This document shows, piece by piece, positions 34,670 to 47,130 of a stretch of 64,000 nucleotides of DNA. Made by a program: the position numbers and the translations under genes. The stretch covers positions 39,193,217 through 39,257,216 of the forward strand of contig CP141139.1 in assembly GCA_035236585.1 (NCBI GenBank), written 5' to 3'. The notes beneath the pieces are model-generated. The model saw nothing but the letters and a program-made list of their open reading frames with translations. It had not been told where the DNA came from and searched no databases. The DNA comes from Warburgia ugandensis (lineage: Eukaryota > Streptophyta > Magnoliopsida > Canellales > Canellaceae). Within the stretch, counting starts at the first letter, position 1, and every line of letters starts with the position of its first letter.

Positions 34670-36195
34670 TAGAATTCTAGCAAATTCTAGTTTTCTTTTA
34701 GTTTTTAGGTGTTTTCCTTGGTTTTTTTTTTTTTTTAAAAAAAATTGAAAAATTTTAGGTCATTTCCTATACCATGATGAGAATTGGATTTTCTGAAGTA
34801 TAATCTGGATAACTTTAGCTTATTAATGGAATTGAATATGATTAATTCATCATTTTACTCATTTTCTAAAGTATTCCATAAAAGTAAAGTCTCATATCAC
34901 ATTTGTACACGCAGCTGCATATAGATAATCTAGATTGATAAGTGGCTATAACTTAGAAATTCTGAAGAAATTCAGTGGAGACCTATAACACAAGTGAGTT
35001 TTAGAGCCATTCATCCTTTTTGAGACGTTATAAATGTTCAAAATTTTCTTCAGCGTGCTTAAAGAAAATTGATCCCAAACTCTTAAAATTGGCTAATTAC
35101 CTGAATAATTAGAATACTACCTTTAAAATTCTGAAAGTTCATTGAATTTGATAGATTATATGAAACCTAGAAAATGATTTAGGCCATCCTTGTTATTAAC
35201 CTAAAGACATAAAGCCTACCCAGAAGTATTTTTACCACTAGTTAGCCAAGTTGAGCCTTGAATATAAAGCCATTTTCTTTTGTCACCCAAATTACCATTT
35301 ACCCATATTAACCCAGTATAAATTATCTATTACCCATTTTTCTTTGAAAAATAAGTTAGAGAAGAAGGAAAAAAATATCTTTTAGTTGCAACGAAAGTAG
35401 AAAAGTGGATATCAAGAAAAGAAATATTCTTCAAAGTGAGTCAAAAATATGAAAAGAAAGAAAAGTAAAAAGAAAAGAAAAAGAAAAAGAGTTTGAAGAA
35501 TGCAAAGAAATGGAAACAAAAATATTCACTTTAGAAAAAAGCAAAGAAAAGAAGAATTGTCAACTTTAGTAGAAGACCTCTACTTATTTTTTGAAGAAAC
35601 TTTGAATACCTTTATACCCTTTCTTTGGTACCCTGTCCTAAGCTTATGTTTCGTCCCAATTAAAGACCTATTGATTCTAGGATGAATATAGTCTTGATAA
35701 GAAAATGAATGGATAGGATTAAAAGAGTGGTATTTCTAAATATGCAAAGGTAATGACATCTATTCCAAAGGGATCAAAAGAAATTCCTTAGTAACTCCCG
35801 TTCTTCATGAGTATATGTGAGATATATTTGTTTTTATTGACTCTTCTCACATAATTAAAAGAGAGATATGATTTAAACCCTCTATCTGAGAGACTTTATT
35901 TCTGAGCGTATGCCATTAGTAAGGATTGAGGTCAAAACACATTTCAGATGGAGTTCAAAAGTTAGAAGTCTACTTAGAGATAAAGATTATTCTATGTGTA
36001 GACTGTATATGCACATACTCAATATGAGATCTGAGCTTAAGTGGAATATTTTTAGCATATGGGTAGGGTTTTTTGAATTATTCAGTCATCTTTATTAGTT
36101 TGCTAAAGTTGACAGATTTATTGAAGATAATTATCTGAGAAAAAATGGAGATGACCTAAAAAAATGAAAAAAATTTGAGTTGATTTTTTCGCATC
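34670..36195 (+). other. Athila-like 3' non-coding spacer
   Basis: Sits where Athila elements often carry an envelope-like frame, but nothing longer than about 60 codons is open here and nothing resembles a membrane protein. The part at 34781-35042 has a diverged copy elsewhere in the window (45334-45590). Confidence 0.8.
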
Positions 36196-36232
36196 TTTTG
36201 CTAGGGACTAGCAAAATGCTGGTTGGGGGGTG
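36196..36232 (+). other. 3' hairpin plus polypurine tract
   Basis: Perfect 9-bp inverted repeat TTTTGCTAG (36196-36204) and CTAGCAAAA (36208-36216) with loop GGA, then GGTTGGGGGGTG (36221-36232) abutting the LTR at 36233. The G-tract is the expected plus-strand primer. Confidence 0.88.
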
Positions 36233-37134
36233 TGTTAAGTGTTCAATTTTGGTCAAAATATCCCTAATTTAGTATTTGATTAGAGCATCTAGACCATTAA
36301 TTTTAAGATTTTACATCAAATATTTCATTTTAGCTTTAATTGGCTATCCAACTGTTGAATTGTAAAATTTAATGATTAGATGACTATTAAAGCTAATGGA
36401 CGGTTTAGATTGCGCTAATTGGGTCTATGCATTGCAGATCGATCAACTCAGGCGTGGACGCTCCAGATCGAATCAAGGATATTAGATGGAGATCAGATAA
36501 GATGGAATTTGAAGAATCTTAGTACATGACAAAGTTGAAGACTTGCAGAGTTCTAGCAAGACTAGAATTTCAGTGGACCCCACTCTCTTTCTTATCTCTC
36601 TTACTTATCTCCTCTTCCTTCTCTTTCTCCTCTCTTTTCTCTCTTATCCTTTTCTCATGTACGTCTCTCCCTATCTCTCTTTTAAAAGACCCTTCTTTCT
36701 TCTCCAAAAAGAAGGTTTTTTCCCTTTTAGGAAGGTGTAGGTTGGGCTGACTCTCTCTCCTCCTCTCTCCTCTCTCCTCTCTCCTCTCTCCACTCCCATT
36801 CTCTTTCTCAGTTACTCCCCATCTCTACCTCCAATCAAATCCAATGCCAGGCCGGCCATAGGTGCGTGACACACCAAGCTGGCCGGCACATTCTCCTCTC
36901 CTCTCCTCTCCACATCTCCCTCTTCTCACTTCACTTCACATCGCATAGCTATTCCCTCTCTATTTCTCTCTTTTTCTCCTTCTCGTTCTCTTCTCGTACC
37001 CGGCACTACCCCTACCATCTCTGCATCACCACCTGAAGCGGGATCGCACCGGCCACTCTCCACTACAGAACAGCGCAAGAGTCCCACTTTTCCCTCTTTC
37101 CTCGCTGCTCTGTTCACCTTCTCCTTCTACTCCT

Positions 37135-37267
<133 letters not shown>

Positions 37268-37790
37268 TTTCACCGCCCAGCACCGGACTGCCCGGAGATC
37301 CTTCGCACACGACACCAGCCCAGATCCCCATCTTTTCCTTCTTCCTATTTCTCCCATCTTCTTCCCCGTCGCTCAGCTTTGGCCAGTTTCTCCTCCATCT
37401 CCACCAGCCAGATTGCGTCCCATCTCTTCCCAGAGTCGGACGGCCAGAACGGGTTTCCACTCCCGATTTCTCCTTCCTCCTCCGGTTCCATCTCCGGCAA
37501 AATTTTCCTTGCCTCTGGACGGCCCACGGAGATTGGGTTTTCTCCCATCTCTTTCCTCTTTTCTTCCCCCTTCTCTGGTTTCGACAATCACCGGTCGGCT
37601 CAAGGAGAGAAAACCCAAATCGGGTTTCCTCCCGTGTTCCTCTCCTCATTTTCTTCTTCTTCTCCTCCCTCCTTCTTCCTTCTTCCCTCCTACGGTTTTC
37701 TCCTCTTCTTCCCCATTTGTTTTCCTGGTTTTTTCGTGAAAAGCCAGAACCCCGGAAGAAATTCCAAGTCTGCCCCTGTTAAAACCCAGA

Positions 37791-38015
37791 AATACCAACT
37801 GTGTCCCCTGGCAGATTTCAGGAAATTCCATCTGTGTCCCTAAAAGAATTCCATCTGTGTCCCCTGTCAGATTTCAGGAAATTCCATCTGTGTCCCTAAA
37901 AGAATTCCATCTGTGTCTCCTGCCAGATTTCGGAAATTCCATCTGTGTTCCCAAAAGAATTCCATCTGTGTCCCTTGGCAGATTTCAGAAATACCAATTG
38001 GGTCCCCTGTTTAAT
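37791..38015 (+). repeat. ~55-bp tandem array in 3' LTR
   Basis: Counterpart of the array at 27276-27500, with the same number of units and a few substitutions. Confidence 0.88.
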
Positions 38016-38352
38016 TACAACTGTGTCCCTGTGCTATTCTGGTTTTAACTTATCTTCATTCTGACTATTCAGGGACAGTGCAATCCAGGACAGACTAATC
38101 CAAAGACAGTGCAATCCAAGGACAAGCTTATCCAGGATGCATTTTATTTTTATTTTCTGTTTTCCTTGGAATAAATATTTGTGAACATTGGAACAATTGA
38201 ATAAATCTGAATTTTATTTTTTGTTAGTTTTTATTCTTTTAGTTGAATTTTATTTAAAACTCCATAATTTTAAATCAAGTCCTCGTGGGATCGACCCGTA
38301 TTTGCATAGCTATACTACAATAGCCGGTGCACTTGCAGTTAAACAATCAACA

Positions 38353-39583
38353 GCAAGTCACCTTGATAATGATTCAATTTGCTATCAAATAACTTAATCA
38401 AATTTTAGAACTATGTTTGATAAACAAAAAGGGACTAACAAAGTTATTCTAGTCTAGAAATATATTTCTAAGAGATATATGTGTCATGAAAGAAGGCACT
38501 TCTTCTATACCCCACCTTAAAATGCTAAGCCCCAAAATTGTATACCTTTAATGGTCCTAGTACTAGTTGTTCTAAAGTATGCAATATATGGCCTAAAAGT
38601 TGTTGAAAAATAATTATTGTAAATTTCTTAAGTAATAAATAGTAAGATTAATGGGCTAGATTGTTTGAACATTGGCCAATCAAGCCAAGCATGTTTCTTT
38701 TCTTCTTATGCTTGGGTTTCTATACAATGTCTAAACTCATAAGTTACATATGGGCCATAAATTGTTGGTGGCAGAAATTGCTCATCTACTTAGTAATTTC
38801 CTAGGTCAAACGCAAGATCCTAGTGCAATATACCGTTTCAAAGTAGTCTATGATACTACACCATTTTGAATTTGGGTGAAGTAGATGTTTATATCCTATA
38901 TTTTTTAATTTAGGTGAAATAGATGTTTATATCCTATAACTTTCTTGTGGTATTTAGTTGTGCAAAGCACAAGAAATTTCACTTGGAGTCTAGGTATTTG
39001 GATGATAGAAGATGTTCTGTCTATTTCCATTTAGTAGAAAGTCTTCTCCTTTAAATTATCCTTGCCCCTTTTATTTTACGTGAAAAATGGATGATTTAGA
39101 AAGTATTGTACTAGAAATCTAAGAGTTATTATAGTTTAATGTATAAGACTTTTGAATATGCACTATGCCATAGAGATGTGCATTAATCCATTTAAGAGAA
39201 TGAAAATTTTGATGAGAAAGAAAATACATTAGGAAATTAAAAATGATAAAAGAATTTGATGGGCAATGATTTGCATGGAATGAATGTTTCATTTAAATTT
39301 GATAGTCAAGAATCATTTAGCTTATTTTTAAACATTTGTTATGGCAACTTACTACTTCATCATGTTTGAATATATGTTTTAGAATCCAAAACTTCATTAA
39401 TGTTGACTTGATTAATCATCAAAAGAACTCTTTTTGAAAAAAGAAGAAGCCTACTATAGATGTAAATGTGTAGAATGTAATAAAAACTAATAAGAAAGAA
39501 ATAAGAATTTGGAATTCTTATGAGTATAAAGAAATAGGTACAAAATTTTCAATTTTATAGGTTTAAGTTCTAATTTTTCAAAA
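38353..39583. other. AT-rich spacer between two LTR insertions
   Basis: No gene seen. A short tandem duplication of GGTGAAGTAGATGTTTATATCCTATA occurs at about 38872-38940. Confidence 0.6.
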
Positions 39584-42500
39584 TGTAACAACCTAATTTT
39601 CATTTCATTTTATTTAAATTGGTTGAATTGAAATGAGAAATGTGGTATTGAAATTCCAAGGTTTTGATTTTGAAAGGATAACTAATAAAAGACCTGGAAT
39701 CGACCTTTGAAACATCACTATTTGTAATCTCCATAGGAAAATGATTCCAATGATACTAAGTATGTGAATCGGAGTCGGGAGGAAGCAATTAGAAGGTTAT
39801 GAACTAAAAGGGCTTTTTGGTATTTTACAAGTAGGCCTATTAGTACATCTTAAAATAGAAAAAATCCAAAAATGAAGGGGCCATTTTTTACAACAATGCT
39901 CCTACTAACACACTTGTCAAACATCCCATCCCGTGTTTTCCTCCCTCTTTCCTGCTGATGACTCATGTAATTAAAGGCCATTTCCTACTTCCTCCTCCAT
40001 CCCCCCTTCTTTTCGTGCTATTTCCCCTATCTACTTCTCTCTCTCTAGCTCACAGACGGCAGCCATGTGACACTCAACCACTATGACCACCTGTCATCTC
40101 TTTCTCTCTAGAAACTGGCCCATCATCAACACACACAACACCAATGAAGGCTCACTTGCAAGGAGAAAGCCATGTGTATCTCCCGTCTTCCCCTTAGCTA
40201 CTTTCCCTCATCTAGCACCAACCAACACAACCCCCATTTCCCCTCTTCACTTAGCCACATAGAAACTTAAAAGCCCCCAAACCTCTATTTTTCTTTGGCA
40301 TAAACCCCTTCTCAATCACCAGCGAGACCGCTTGATGGCACCATTTGACCCATTGGTTTGGCAATGCTGGAGTAAGGTCCTACGAGACCCACCCCTTCCT
40401 CTCCCTTGCTCTTTCACCTGACTACACTGTCCTCTACTTCCTTGCTCTTGTTTCCCTCTTCCTCTTAACCATTCCCCCTTCTCCCTCTCCACCATTTATC
40501 ATTCTGTCATTGGCAACAAAATCTAGTGACTATAACCCCTCTGCTAGTTATCATGACACACTGGAATAATGAAAACTTGGATTGAAGATTTAAGACCTTC
40601 ATCACGATCCTCGCAATGCGAGGAACAAAAACCATCAATCAATTTGATTATCAGTGAAGATATGATGGTAATTTGGAGAAGGTAGTGACACATGTCATGT
40701 CAACCTGAGTCACAATGATTCTTCGGTGATTAGATGCATCTGTACATAGTGACGCATGTGGGTGTATCTCGATGATTGTTATGCATGCAAATGCATCCAA
40801 ACTATGCATGGCACACACATTGCATCCCCATGACAAATCGATCCACTTATCCATTTATTAGCCGACCTTACTTGTTAACCCAAAAAATTAATGTCTTTGA
40901 TATGAACCATTAATGAAGTACTTGAAAACTTATTATGCAAATCCAACTACAATACAAACATGATTTTAGATATGAGACATTCATTAGAACTGTCTTGACA
41001 TCGTAAGCAATATTTTTTAGAGAAAATTAGGATTTAAGCACATCTTAGACACTGATATAATAGTGGATACTTGGTACAACCTAGATAGACTAGATCAGAT
41101 TAGATTAGACCAACTTAGACACTATATTATACTTGGATTTAAGCAATCAAAAGTAAAATCACTACCAGACCTTATCTAAATTTATTAAATTTCAATTTTC
41201 TTATATTATGCCTTGTAAATTATAGAAAACTTAAAAAATAGGCATGATTAGGATGGATTAAACTTTAGGAAGAAAGTTAAGTTATTTAAATGGTTAATTA
41301 GGCTAACTCTGATAGTTTAATTACTCTAATAACCTTATATTAGAAAGTTTGGATGTGAGGATGATTTGGAACTATTGATTTGATCGAACAGAATTCAATC
41401 TAACCATCAGATCAATAGAACAAATATTGAAGTATGAAATAAACTATTTGTAAGTTAGACATTAATAGGAACTAAGGATAATTAAATAGCGTGAACCGTT
41501 AATGTTTAATCAAAGCCAAGGATTGATATTATGACAAAGATAAAGAGATATATCTATGATTGGAGATCAGTAAAGGCAAGATCATCATGTTTAATGATGA
41601 TCAAAGACAATGAGTCATAAATGAGAACTTGTGAGTATTAGAATGATATTATACTCGCGTATGTCTTAACAGATACGCTAATTGATACAAATTGTGCCCA
41701 TTGAGCATTCTAAGGATTTGGATGGTCTATATTAGAGGTAGGTAAAATCTAAGATTCAAATTTTCTAAAATTACATGATTTTTTGATATATCATGATGTG
41801 ATTTGATAATTGCTTGAGATTTGAATGGCATGTACTATTTATAGAATACAATGGTTATGTGTTATTATACATGTAGTATTTATGACACATTTTATTAAAG
41901 GAAAGGGTTATAATATTGTGTATAAAAATTATTATACTATTATTATTCGATGAATTGATAATGCATGAAAATTTCTTAAAAAGTCATTATTTGAGAATGT
42001 ACTGCATGTTTTATACCCACATGAATTGATCTGAAAGCCAATGGGCTTGATTTTAGTATGGGGTACCAACTACGCATATGTTATAGTATTTTTGTGGATT
42101 TGATATGAGACAGGTGTATGGCTTGATATTTTTATTATTTTATATATGGGCATTGAGGCATGGTGGATTTTGTTTTTGATAGGCATATGCTTGGTGGATG
42201 TTATGTTAGGAGAGTTATGAGGATTTGGTAACCCACTCTCTGTAACTTATGATATGAACACCATGCCTATAGTGAGGCAAAACATTAAGTGGTGCCAATT
42301 ATGGGAAGTCTACACTGTGACAGTCTGTATCCCCATATAGACATCACAATGTATTTTTTCACCTTGGTGTGAGTGAAGCAGGGCAATGGATCCCGGGGCA
42401 TAGGATGTACATTGTAGCATAGTAGTCTATTGTATATTTTGCACTACGTGTGTGTATTGTGAAGTGATTGACATGATGATATGCCTTGTGATGTGGCATG

Positions 42501-43439
42501 ATGATATGCCTGGTATGTGCCCATGACCATTATTTTAATCCAATGTTAGTGGATGGATATGGACTAGCAATGATTAGACTTATGGGCCTCGTAAAGTTAG
42601 GGGTGTGACCATCGATGATTATATATTACTATTTTATGAGTTTGATGTTATTTAACTCATATTACTATTAAAAAACATTATTCAAGATGTTGATTATGAT
42701 TTGTACATAGCATTGCATCATTAGATCTATTTATGATATTTTCATCTACTCAGAATGTTTATTGGAGATTCTAATTTGTTATTTGAATATGATATAACAC
42801 CATTGGATTTATTCATAATATTTACATCAAATTCTTTGAGAATTTGATATCTAAAGTTTGAGATTGTCATAAATTTAATAATGCAAATTATTGATGCATC
42901 ATATTTTGATGCATTGAAATGGTTATTAAATTGTGAAAAGAAACATTTATATGAGTTTTCATATGCACCTTATTGCCTACCAAGCATAGCTTGAATGTTT
43001 TACAATATCTCAAATTTAGACAAACAGGAGTAGAGGAGAATTGGGCAAGTAGCTAACTTAAGAAATTTTTACTTTGAGGGTGTGTATATGTTTTAGTTCT
43101 TGGATATTATTCCAAATATAAGATTTGAATTGTATATGTACATTTAGACCTTAAATTGTAATGTACATGGATTGTGACTTTTGACTATATGGGTCCTGAA
43201 GAAGTAAACTTATTTAAAAATGGTTTACTAGAAAAGGAATAAATATTTTTAGTTTTTAAAAAGTAAAATTTTATTATGCTATAAAATAAACAAGAAGGTG
43301 AAGGATTACACTCAAGATTTTGAAATGGATTTCAAAGAAAATGTTTTTTGCTATTTGTTTTCTAAACATTTTTCCAAACTAGGGGCCCACATTTTGCCAA
43401 GAAATTAAGAAAAGTGTTTTAAAAACTTGGGTCATCACA
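39584..43439 (+). mobile_element. Probable solo LTR, 3.9 kb
   Basis: Starts TGTAACAACCTAATTTT and ends GGGTCATCACA, so it has TG...CA ends of the kind seen in long-LTR Del/Tekay-type chromoviruses. It is flanked by a 6-bp direct repeat, TCAAAA, at 39578-39583 and 43440-43445. A pyrimidine-rich block (39940-40560) lies within, as does a late segment resembling long-LTR R/U5 regions (about 43010-43200). No primer site follows and no internal coding part exists, consistent with LTR-LTR recombination. The six-base flank is one longer than usual, so the exact ends are tentative. Strand is from the TGTAAC start. Confidence 0.6.
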
Positions 43440-43719
43440 TCAAAAGCCCAAATTTTTTCTATGGATAAAATTTAGTAAATCTTAGTTTCTAAGTACTTAT
43501 TGGACCTATATAATTCTTTAATCATTTGAAATGGAAAAAATACCAAGTTCATGTTGGTCTCTATTTGTACTTATCTACTCATAATAAAGTTAAAAATCTT
43601 TTTGAAAAAATTAATACAGCACTTTTAAAAGATAGATATCAAAATATTATGCAATATAAAATTGTAGGTAGGGAATACAATATTTGTTGTATTTTAAAAA
43701 AGTAAAATAAAAAAGAAAG

Positions 43720-44165
43720 AAAAAGAAAGAAAGGAGGAAGTTACACATGTCACTTTCTCATGAAAAGACACATTAGAAAATCAAAGAAAAGATAATCCTT
43801 AGCTAGTCAATAAGAAAGAAAATGCATTTATTAATAGAAATCATGTCCTAAGAAGAAAAAAAGAAGAAGAAAGACATTATAAGAAAAATTATTATGAGAC
43901 AATAAATACAAAATAAATGAAACTAAAGCAAGTTACTTTGGGGCCTTTTAGTGACATTTATTTGTGAAAATGCTAAGATTAAGAAGAAAAGAAAGAGAAA
44001 AAAAAGAAAGGATAAAAAGAAAAGAGTGACATGTGGCACTCCTCCATGACAAGGCACATCATCTTATATCATTTATTAGTAAAAAATGTTAAGATTAAGA
44101 AGAAAGGAAAAAAGAAAGAAAAAGGAAGAAGTCGCATGTGGCACATCATCTTATATTACATTAGA
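43720..44165. repeat. Degenerate ~116-bp tandem repeats
   Basis: Two clear units start at about 43964 and 44080 (AAATG-TAAGATTAAGAAGAAA, purine-rich stretch, then CATGTGGCAC and GGCACATCATCTTATAT). An older third unit lies near 43720-43790. It is AT- and purine-rich and non-coding. Confidence 0.6.
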
Positions 44166-45105
44166 TTATTTCAAGAATAACATATATGGACGCTCCCAAG
44201 CCCTCTTAAGTTTTTGGCCTTTTGATTAATAGTTAGAAAGTAAAAAAGGAAGTGTTACATATACATTAGACTATAAATCACCCAAATGCTTTTAAGTCCT
44301 AGATCAAGTTTCTATCAAGCTATCATGAGACAATAATATGAGCCTAAATAGAGGATTAAGATATGGATCATCTAGGTGGATAATGTCATCAAGATCCAAT
44401 GGAGTTTTGACTTTTCAAGCCCATGTGGGAAGATGTATATGATTAAGACCATTGCATTTATAGGCCATCAGAAGCTTGTCCTGCTGGAACTAATATCTAT
44501 CAACATGATATAAGATCAAAAGGTTTAAATGTTATGAAGGGAACATTTAATGAGGCTTCTTGGACAATAGATCTAGGATATCTAATCCAAGTAAAATCTT
44601 AGAACTAGTGCTTGAATGTTACACTACTGGATCTAATCATGTCCAAATGGCACATACGCCCCACTAGAAAGTAGTTCTTAGAGAAAGGTCTACCAACCAG
44701 TGTCTTTTCTCCTTATAAGCAACAAGTGTCAATATTAGCCTTAAAAATTGTTCTAACATGCACCTTTCATATCAAGAGTGTGGTAGGTTCCGCTCTAATC
44801 ACACCTGGTTACATATAGTGGTCTTATTGGATAATCACAAGGATAAATTTAGAGTCAATATTTTTTATTTTTTAGAAAATATGTACTAGATTTATACAAT
44901 ACATTTGTCACCTATTTAGTCCATGGTTTATCTAAGTGTCAAATGGGCAGTTTGCGAGTGGGTTGTCATGGTATGCAAATCAAAAGGAAAAAGGTAGAAT
45001 TATCCATTCTTTAAGTGTACCATGACCTAAGTTATATAGGTGTAGGTCAAGAGTCCAATGACGCACAAGTCTAGCAAGTCATGAGCCAAAATTGATGCCT
45101 CTATC

Positions 45106-45180
<75 letters not shown>
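45106..45180. repeat. (AAT)25 microsatellite
   Basis: 75 bp of uninterrupted AAT. Confidence 0.97.
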
Positions 45181-45333
45181 CATCTTCTTTGAATAATTAT
45201 GGCCCTGCCTTATGTCTAGTAGATGAGATTTTGCATGCTGAGCCCATCTTGGATAGGAAAATTTTGATGAATGGCTTGGATTACTAAAAGAATAAAAATT
45301 AGACTAACATGCATGTCTTTTTTATTTTGATTA

Positions 45334-45590
45334 GAATTGGATTTTTTGAATTATAGTCTAGATAACTTTAGCTGATTAATGAATGAACATGATTAATTTA
45401 TTATTTTACTCATTTTCTAAAGTATTCTATGAAAGAAAAGTCTCATATCGCATTTGTATGTGCAGTTGCATATATATACTCTAAATTGATTAGTTATAAC
45501 TTAGAGAATCTAAAGAAATTTAATAGAGACCCATAAACTAAGTGAGTTTTAGAGCCATTCATTCTTTTTGAGCGGTTATAAATGCTCAAT
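45334..45590 (+). mobile_element. Fragment of an Athila-like 3' spacer
   Basis: Aligns by eye with 34781-35042 of the complete element along its whole length: GAATTGGATTTT, TAGATAACTTTAGC, ACTCATTTTCTAAAGTATTC, AGTCTCATATC, GTGAGTTTTAGAGCCATTCAT and TTATAAATG-TCA. Similarity stops abruptly at 45590, where G-rich DNA begins. It is an older relative, not derived from the neighbouring copy. Confidence 0.8.
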
Positions 45591-46020
45591 GGCGGGGTGA
45601 GTTGGGGGGTTTTGAGTATGTGTCGGGGGTGAGTCGAAAACATCGGGGAGGAGGGAGGCTGACTTGGTTGGTGATGGGGTGGGGTGGGGTGGGGTGGGCA
45701 AGCACCAAAAAATTTGGGGTTGGGGCTGTGGATGGGTCAAGGTGCTACAAAAATGCCGAGGGAGGGGGTGTTGAGCATGGTTGGGTGTATAGGAAATACC
45801 AAGGTGGGTGTGAAATCTGATTGGGTGTTGATGGTGTGGGAGCGGATGAGCACAAGAAATGCAGGGGCGGGGCCTATGGATGGAGGGTGAGGTGCATCGG
45901 AGGGGTGGGGAGGCTGGCTGCCAATCATTTGGTGTGTGTGGTGGGGGTGGAGGATAGGTAAGAAATAATAGGGTGCGGGGCTAGTGAAAGTGGATGTCGC
46001 CAAAGATGGGGTGCTGTCGG
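45591..46020 (+). other. G-rich block with G-quadruplex motif
   Basis: Strong G-over-C skew in an otherwise AT-rich region. At 45676-45698 there are five consecutive G runs, (GGGGT)4 then GGG, which meet any G-quadruplex rule. Many GGTGGGG words follow. The open frames here are G/W/V-rich and look compositional. Confidence 0.75.
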
Positions 46021-46950
46021 CGGTTGAGGAGGATAAATACGGATGAAAATAGAGAAGGGCAAAGATGAAATTTAAAAAATTTTAACTAAAAATTAAGATG
46101 AAAAAAGTAACAAAATGGCAATTTGGCAAAGATCTCCAAAAGTTAATGGCAAAAATACGAATTCCATAAAATGTTGGATTTTTTGGGGAAATTGCCATAT
46201 TGTAATGATATTTTTACAAAACAATCCTTTTCAAAAGTATAAGTGCATACATTGATTTTTTATGTTGAAAAATAACTAAAATGGATTGTTCTTAGAAATG
46301 ATCAAAATGACTTGTAGAACTATTTCCCATTCATTTCAGATCACAGGGATAAGATTGGTTGGCATGGCCTATTTTACATAGGATCCAGTAGATGGTTTGA
46401 ATAATCAAACCTAGGCCGCACTTGTACTTTTGGTTGGTCCCCACCCCCCTCTCGCTCTCGCCCTGGCGTTTTCTGTGGAGCCAAAGAAAGTTACCGATGT
46501 ATTGAACTGTAACTGTTTTTGACAAGACAAACAGTCTTCATCAATGAACAGATGCTCACAAGCTTTTCCCGTGAATCGTTTTGAGAGCATCCTACTTTGC
46601 ACACCCGTGAAGGACGACTTCAGACAAATCATTCACATCCATTCATACTTGGGTATTCAAATCAGAAGTTAAGGTTTATCGGATTCAACTTTCCAACAAT
46701 CCCTTTAAAATTCTTCAACAAATCCTTTCCATTCCTTATACGATCACAAGAAAGAAAATCAATAGATGCCTTTTTTTGTCAGTTACCCATTTTGAAGTCG
46801 ATCTGAGGTTTTTCACAATAAGTTGCTGATTGCCTTAATTGATCACGACTTAACAAAAACCTTCAATATTCCAAATATAAATCAAGATAAGAGAATTTGA
46901 TGGCACCATGTTGCACATGTAGGCCTCAAAAAATGCAGGAGTAATAAGAC
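46021..46950. other. Intergenic, nothing recognised
   Basis: AT-rich DNA with a C-rich patch at 46440-46465. No gene or repeat family recognised. Confidence 0.5.
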
Positions 46951-46974
46951 AATTTTTTTTTTTTTTTTAATTAT

Positions 46975-47130
46975 ATCTTTTGGCACGAAACTCTTGTAAA
47001 CTTCCAATAGGTTACGGTGCGCGAGTGTAACGCGGTAGCGTGAGAGTGAGTTTTAATAAAAAGGTCACGAGCTAAAAACTCCTTGAGTGTATGGGTTGAG
47101 TGTGCGCGTCTACCATTTAAATAAATAGAG
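46975..47130 (+). mobile_element. Possible tRNA-derived SINE
   Basis: A CpG-containing island in AT-rich DNA: GTGTAACGCGGTAGCGTGAG could hold an A box, and GGTCACGAGCTAAAAACTCC a decayed B box about 40 bases later, followed by TGTGCGCGTCTACC and an A/T tail. A long T run (about 46953-46968) lies just upstream. No target duplication was identified. Confidence 0.35.

Noticed and set aside
34670..36195. Envelope-like gene of the Athila-like element
   Set aside because: No frame beyond about 60 codons and no signal or membrane pattern; treated as non-coding spacer.
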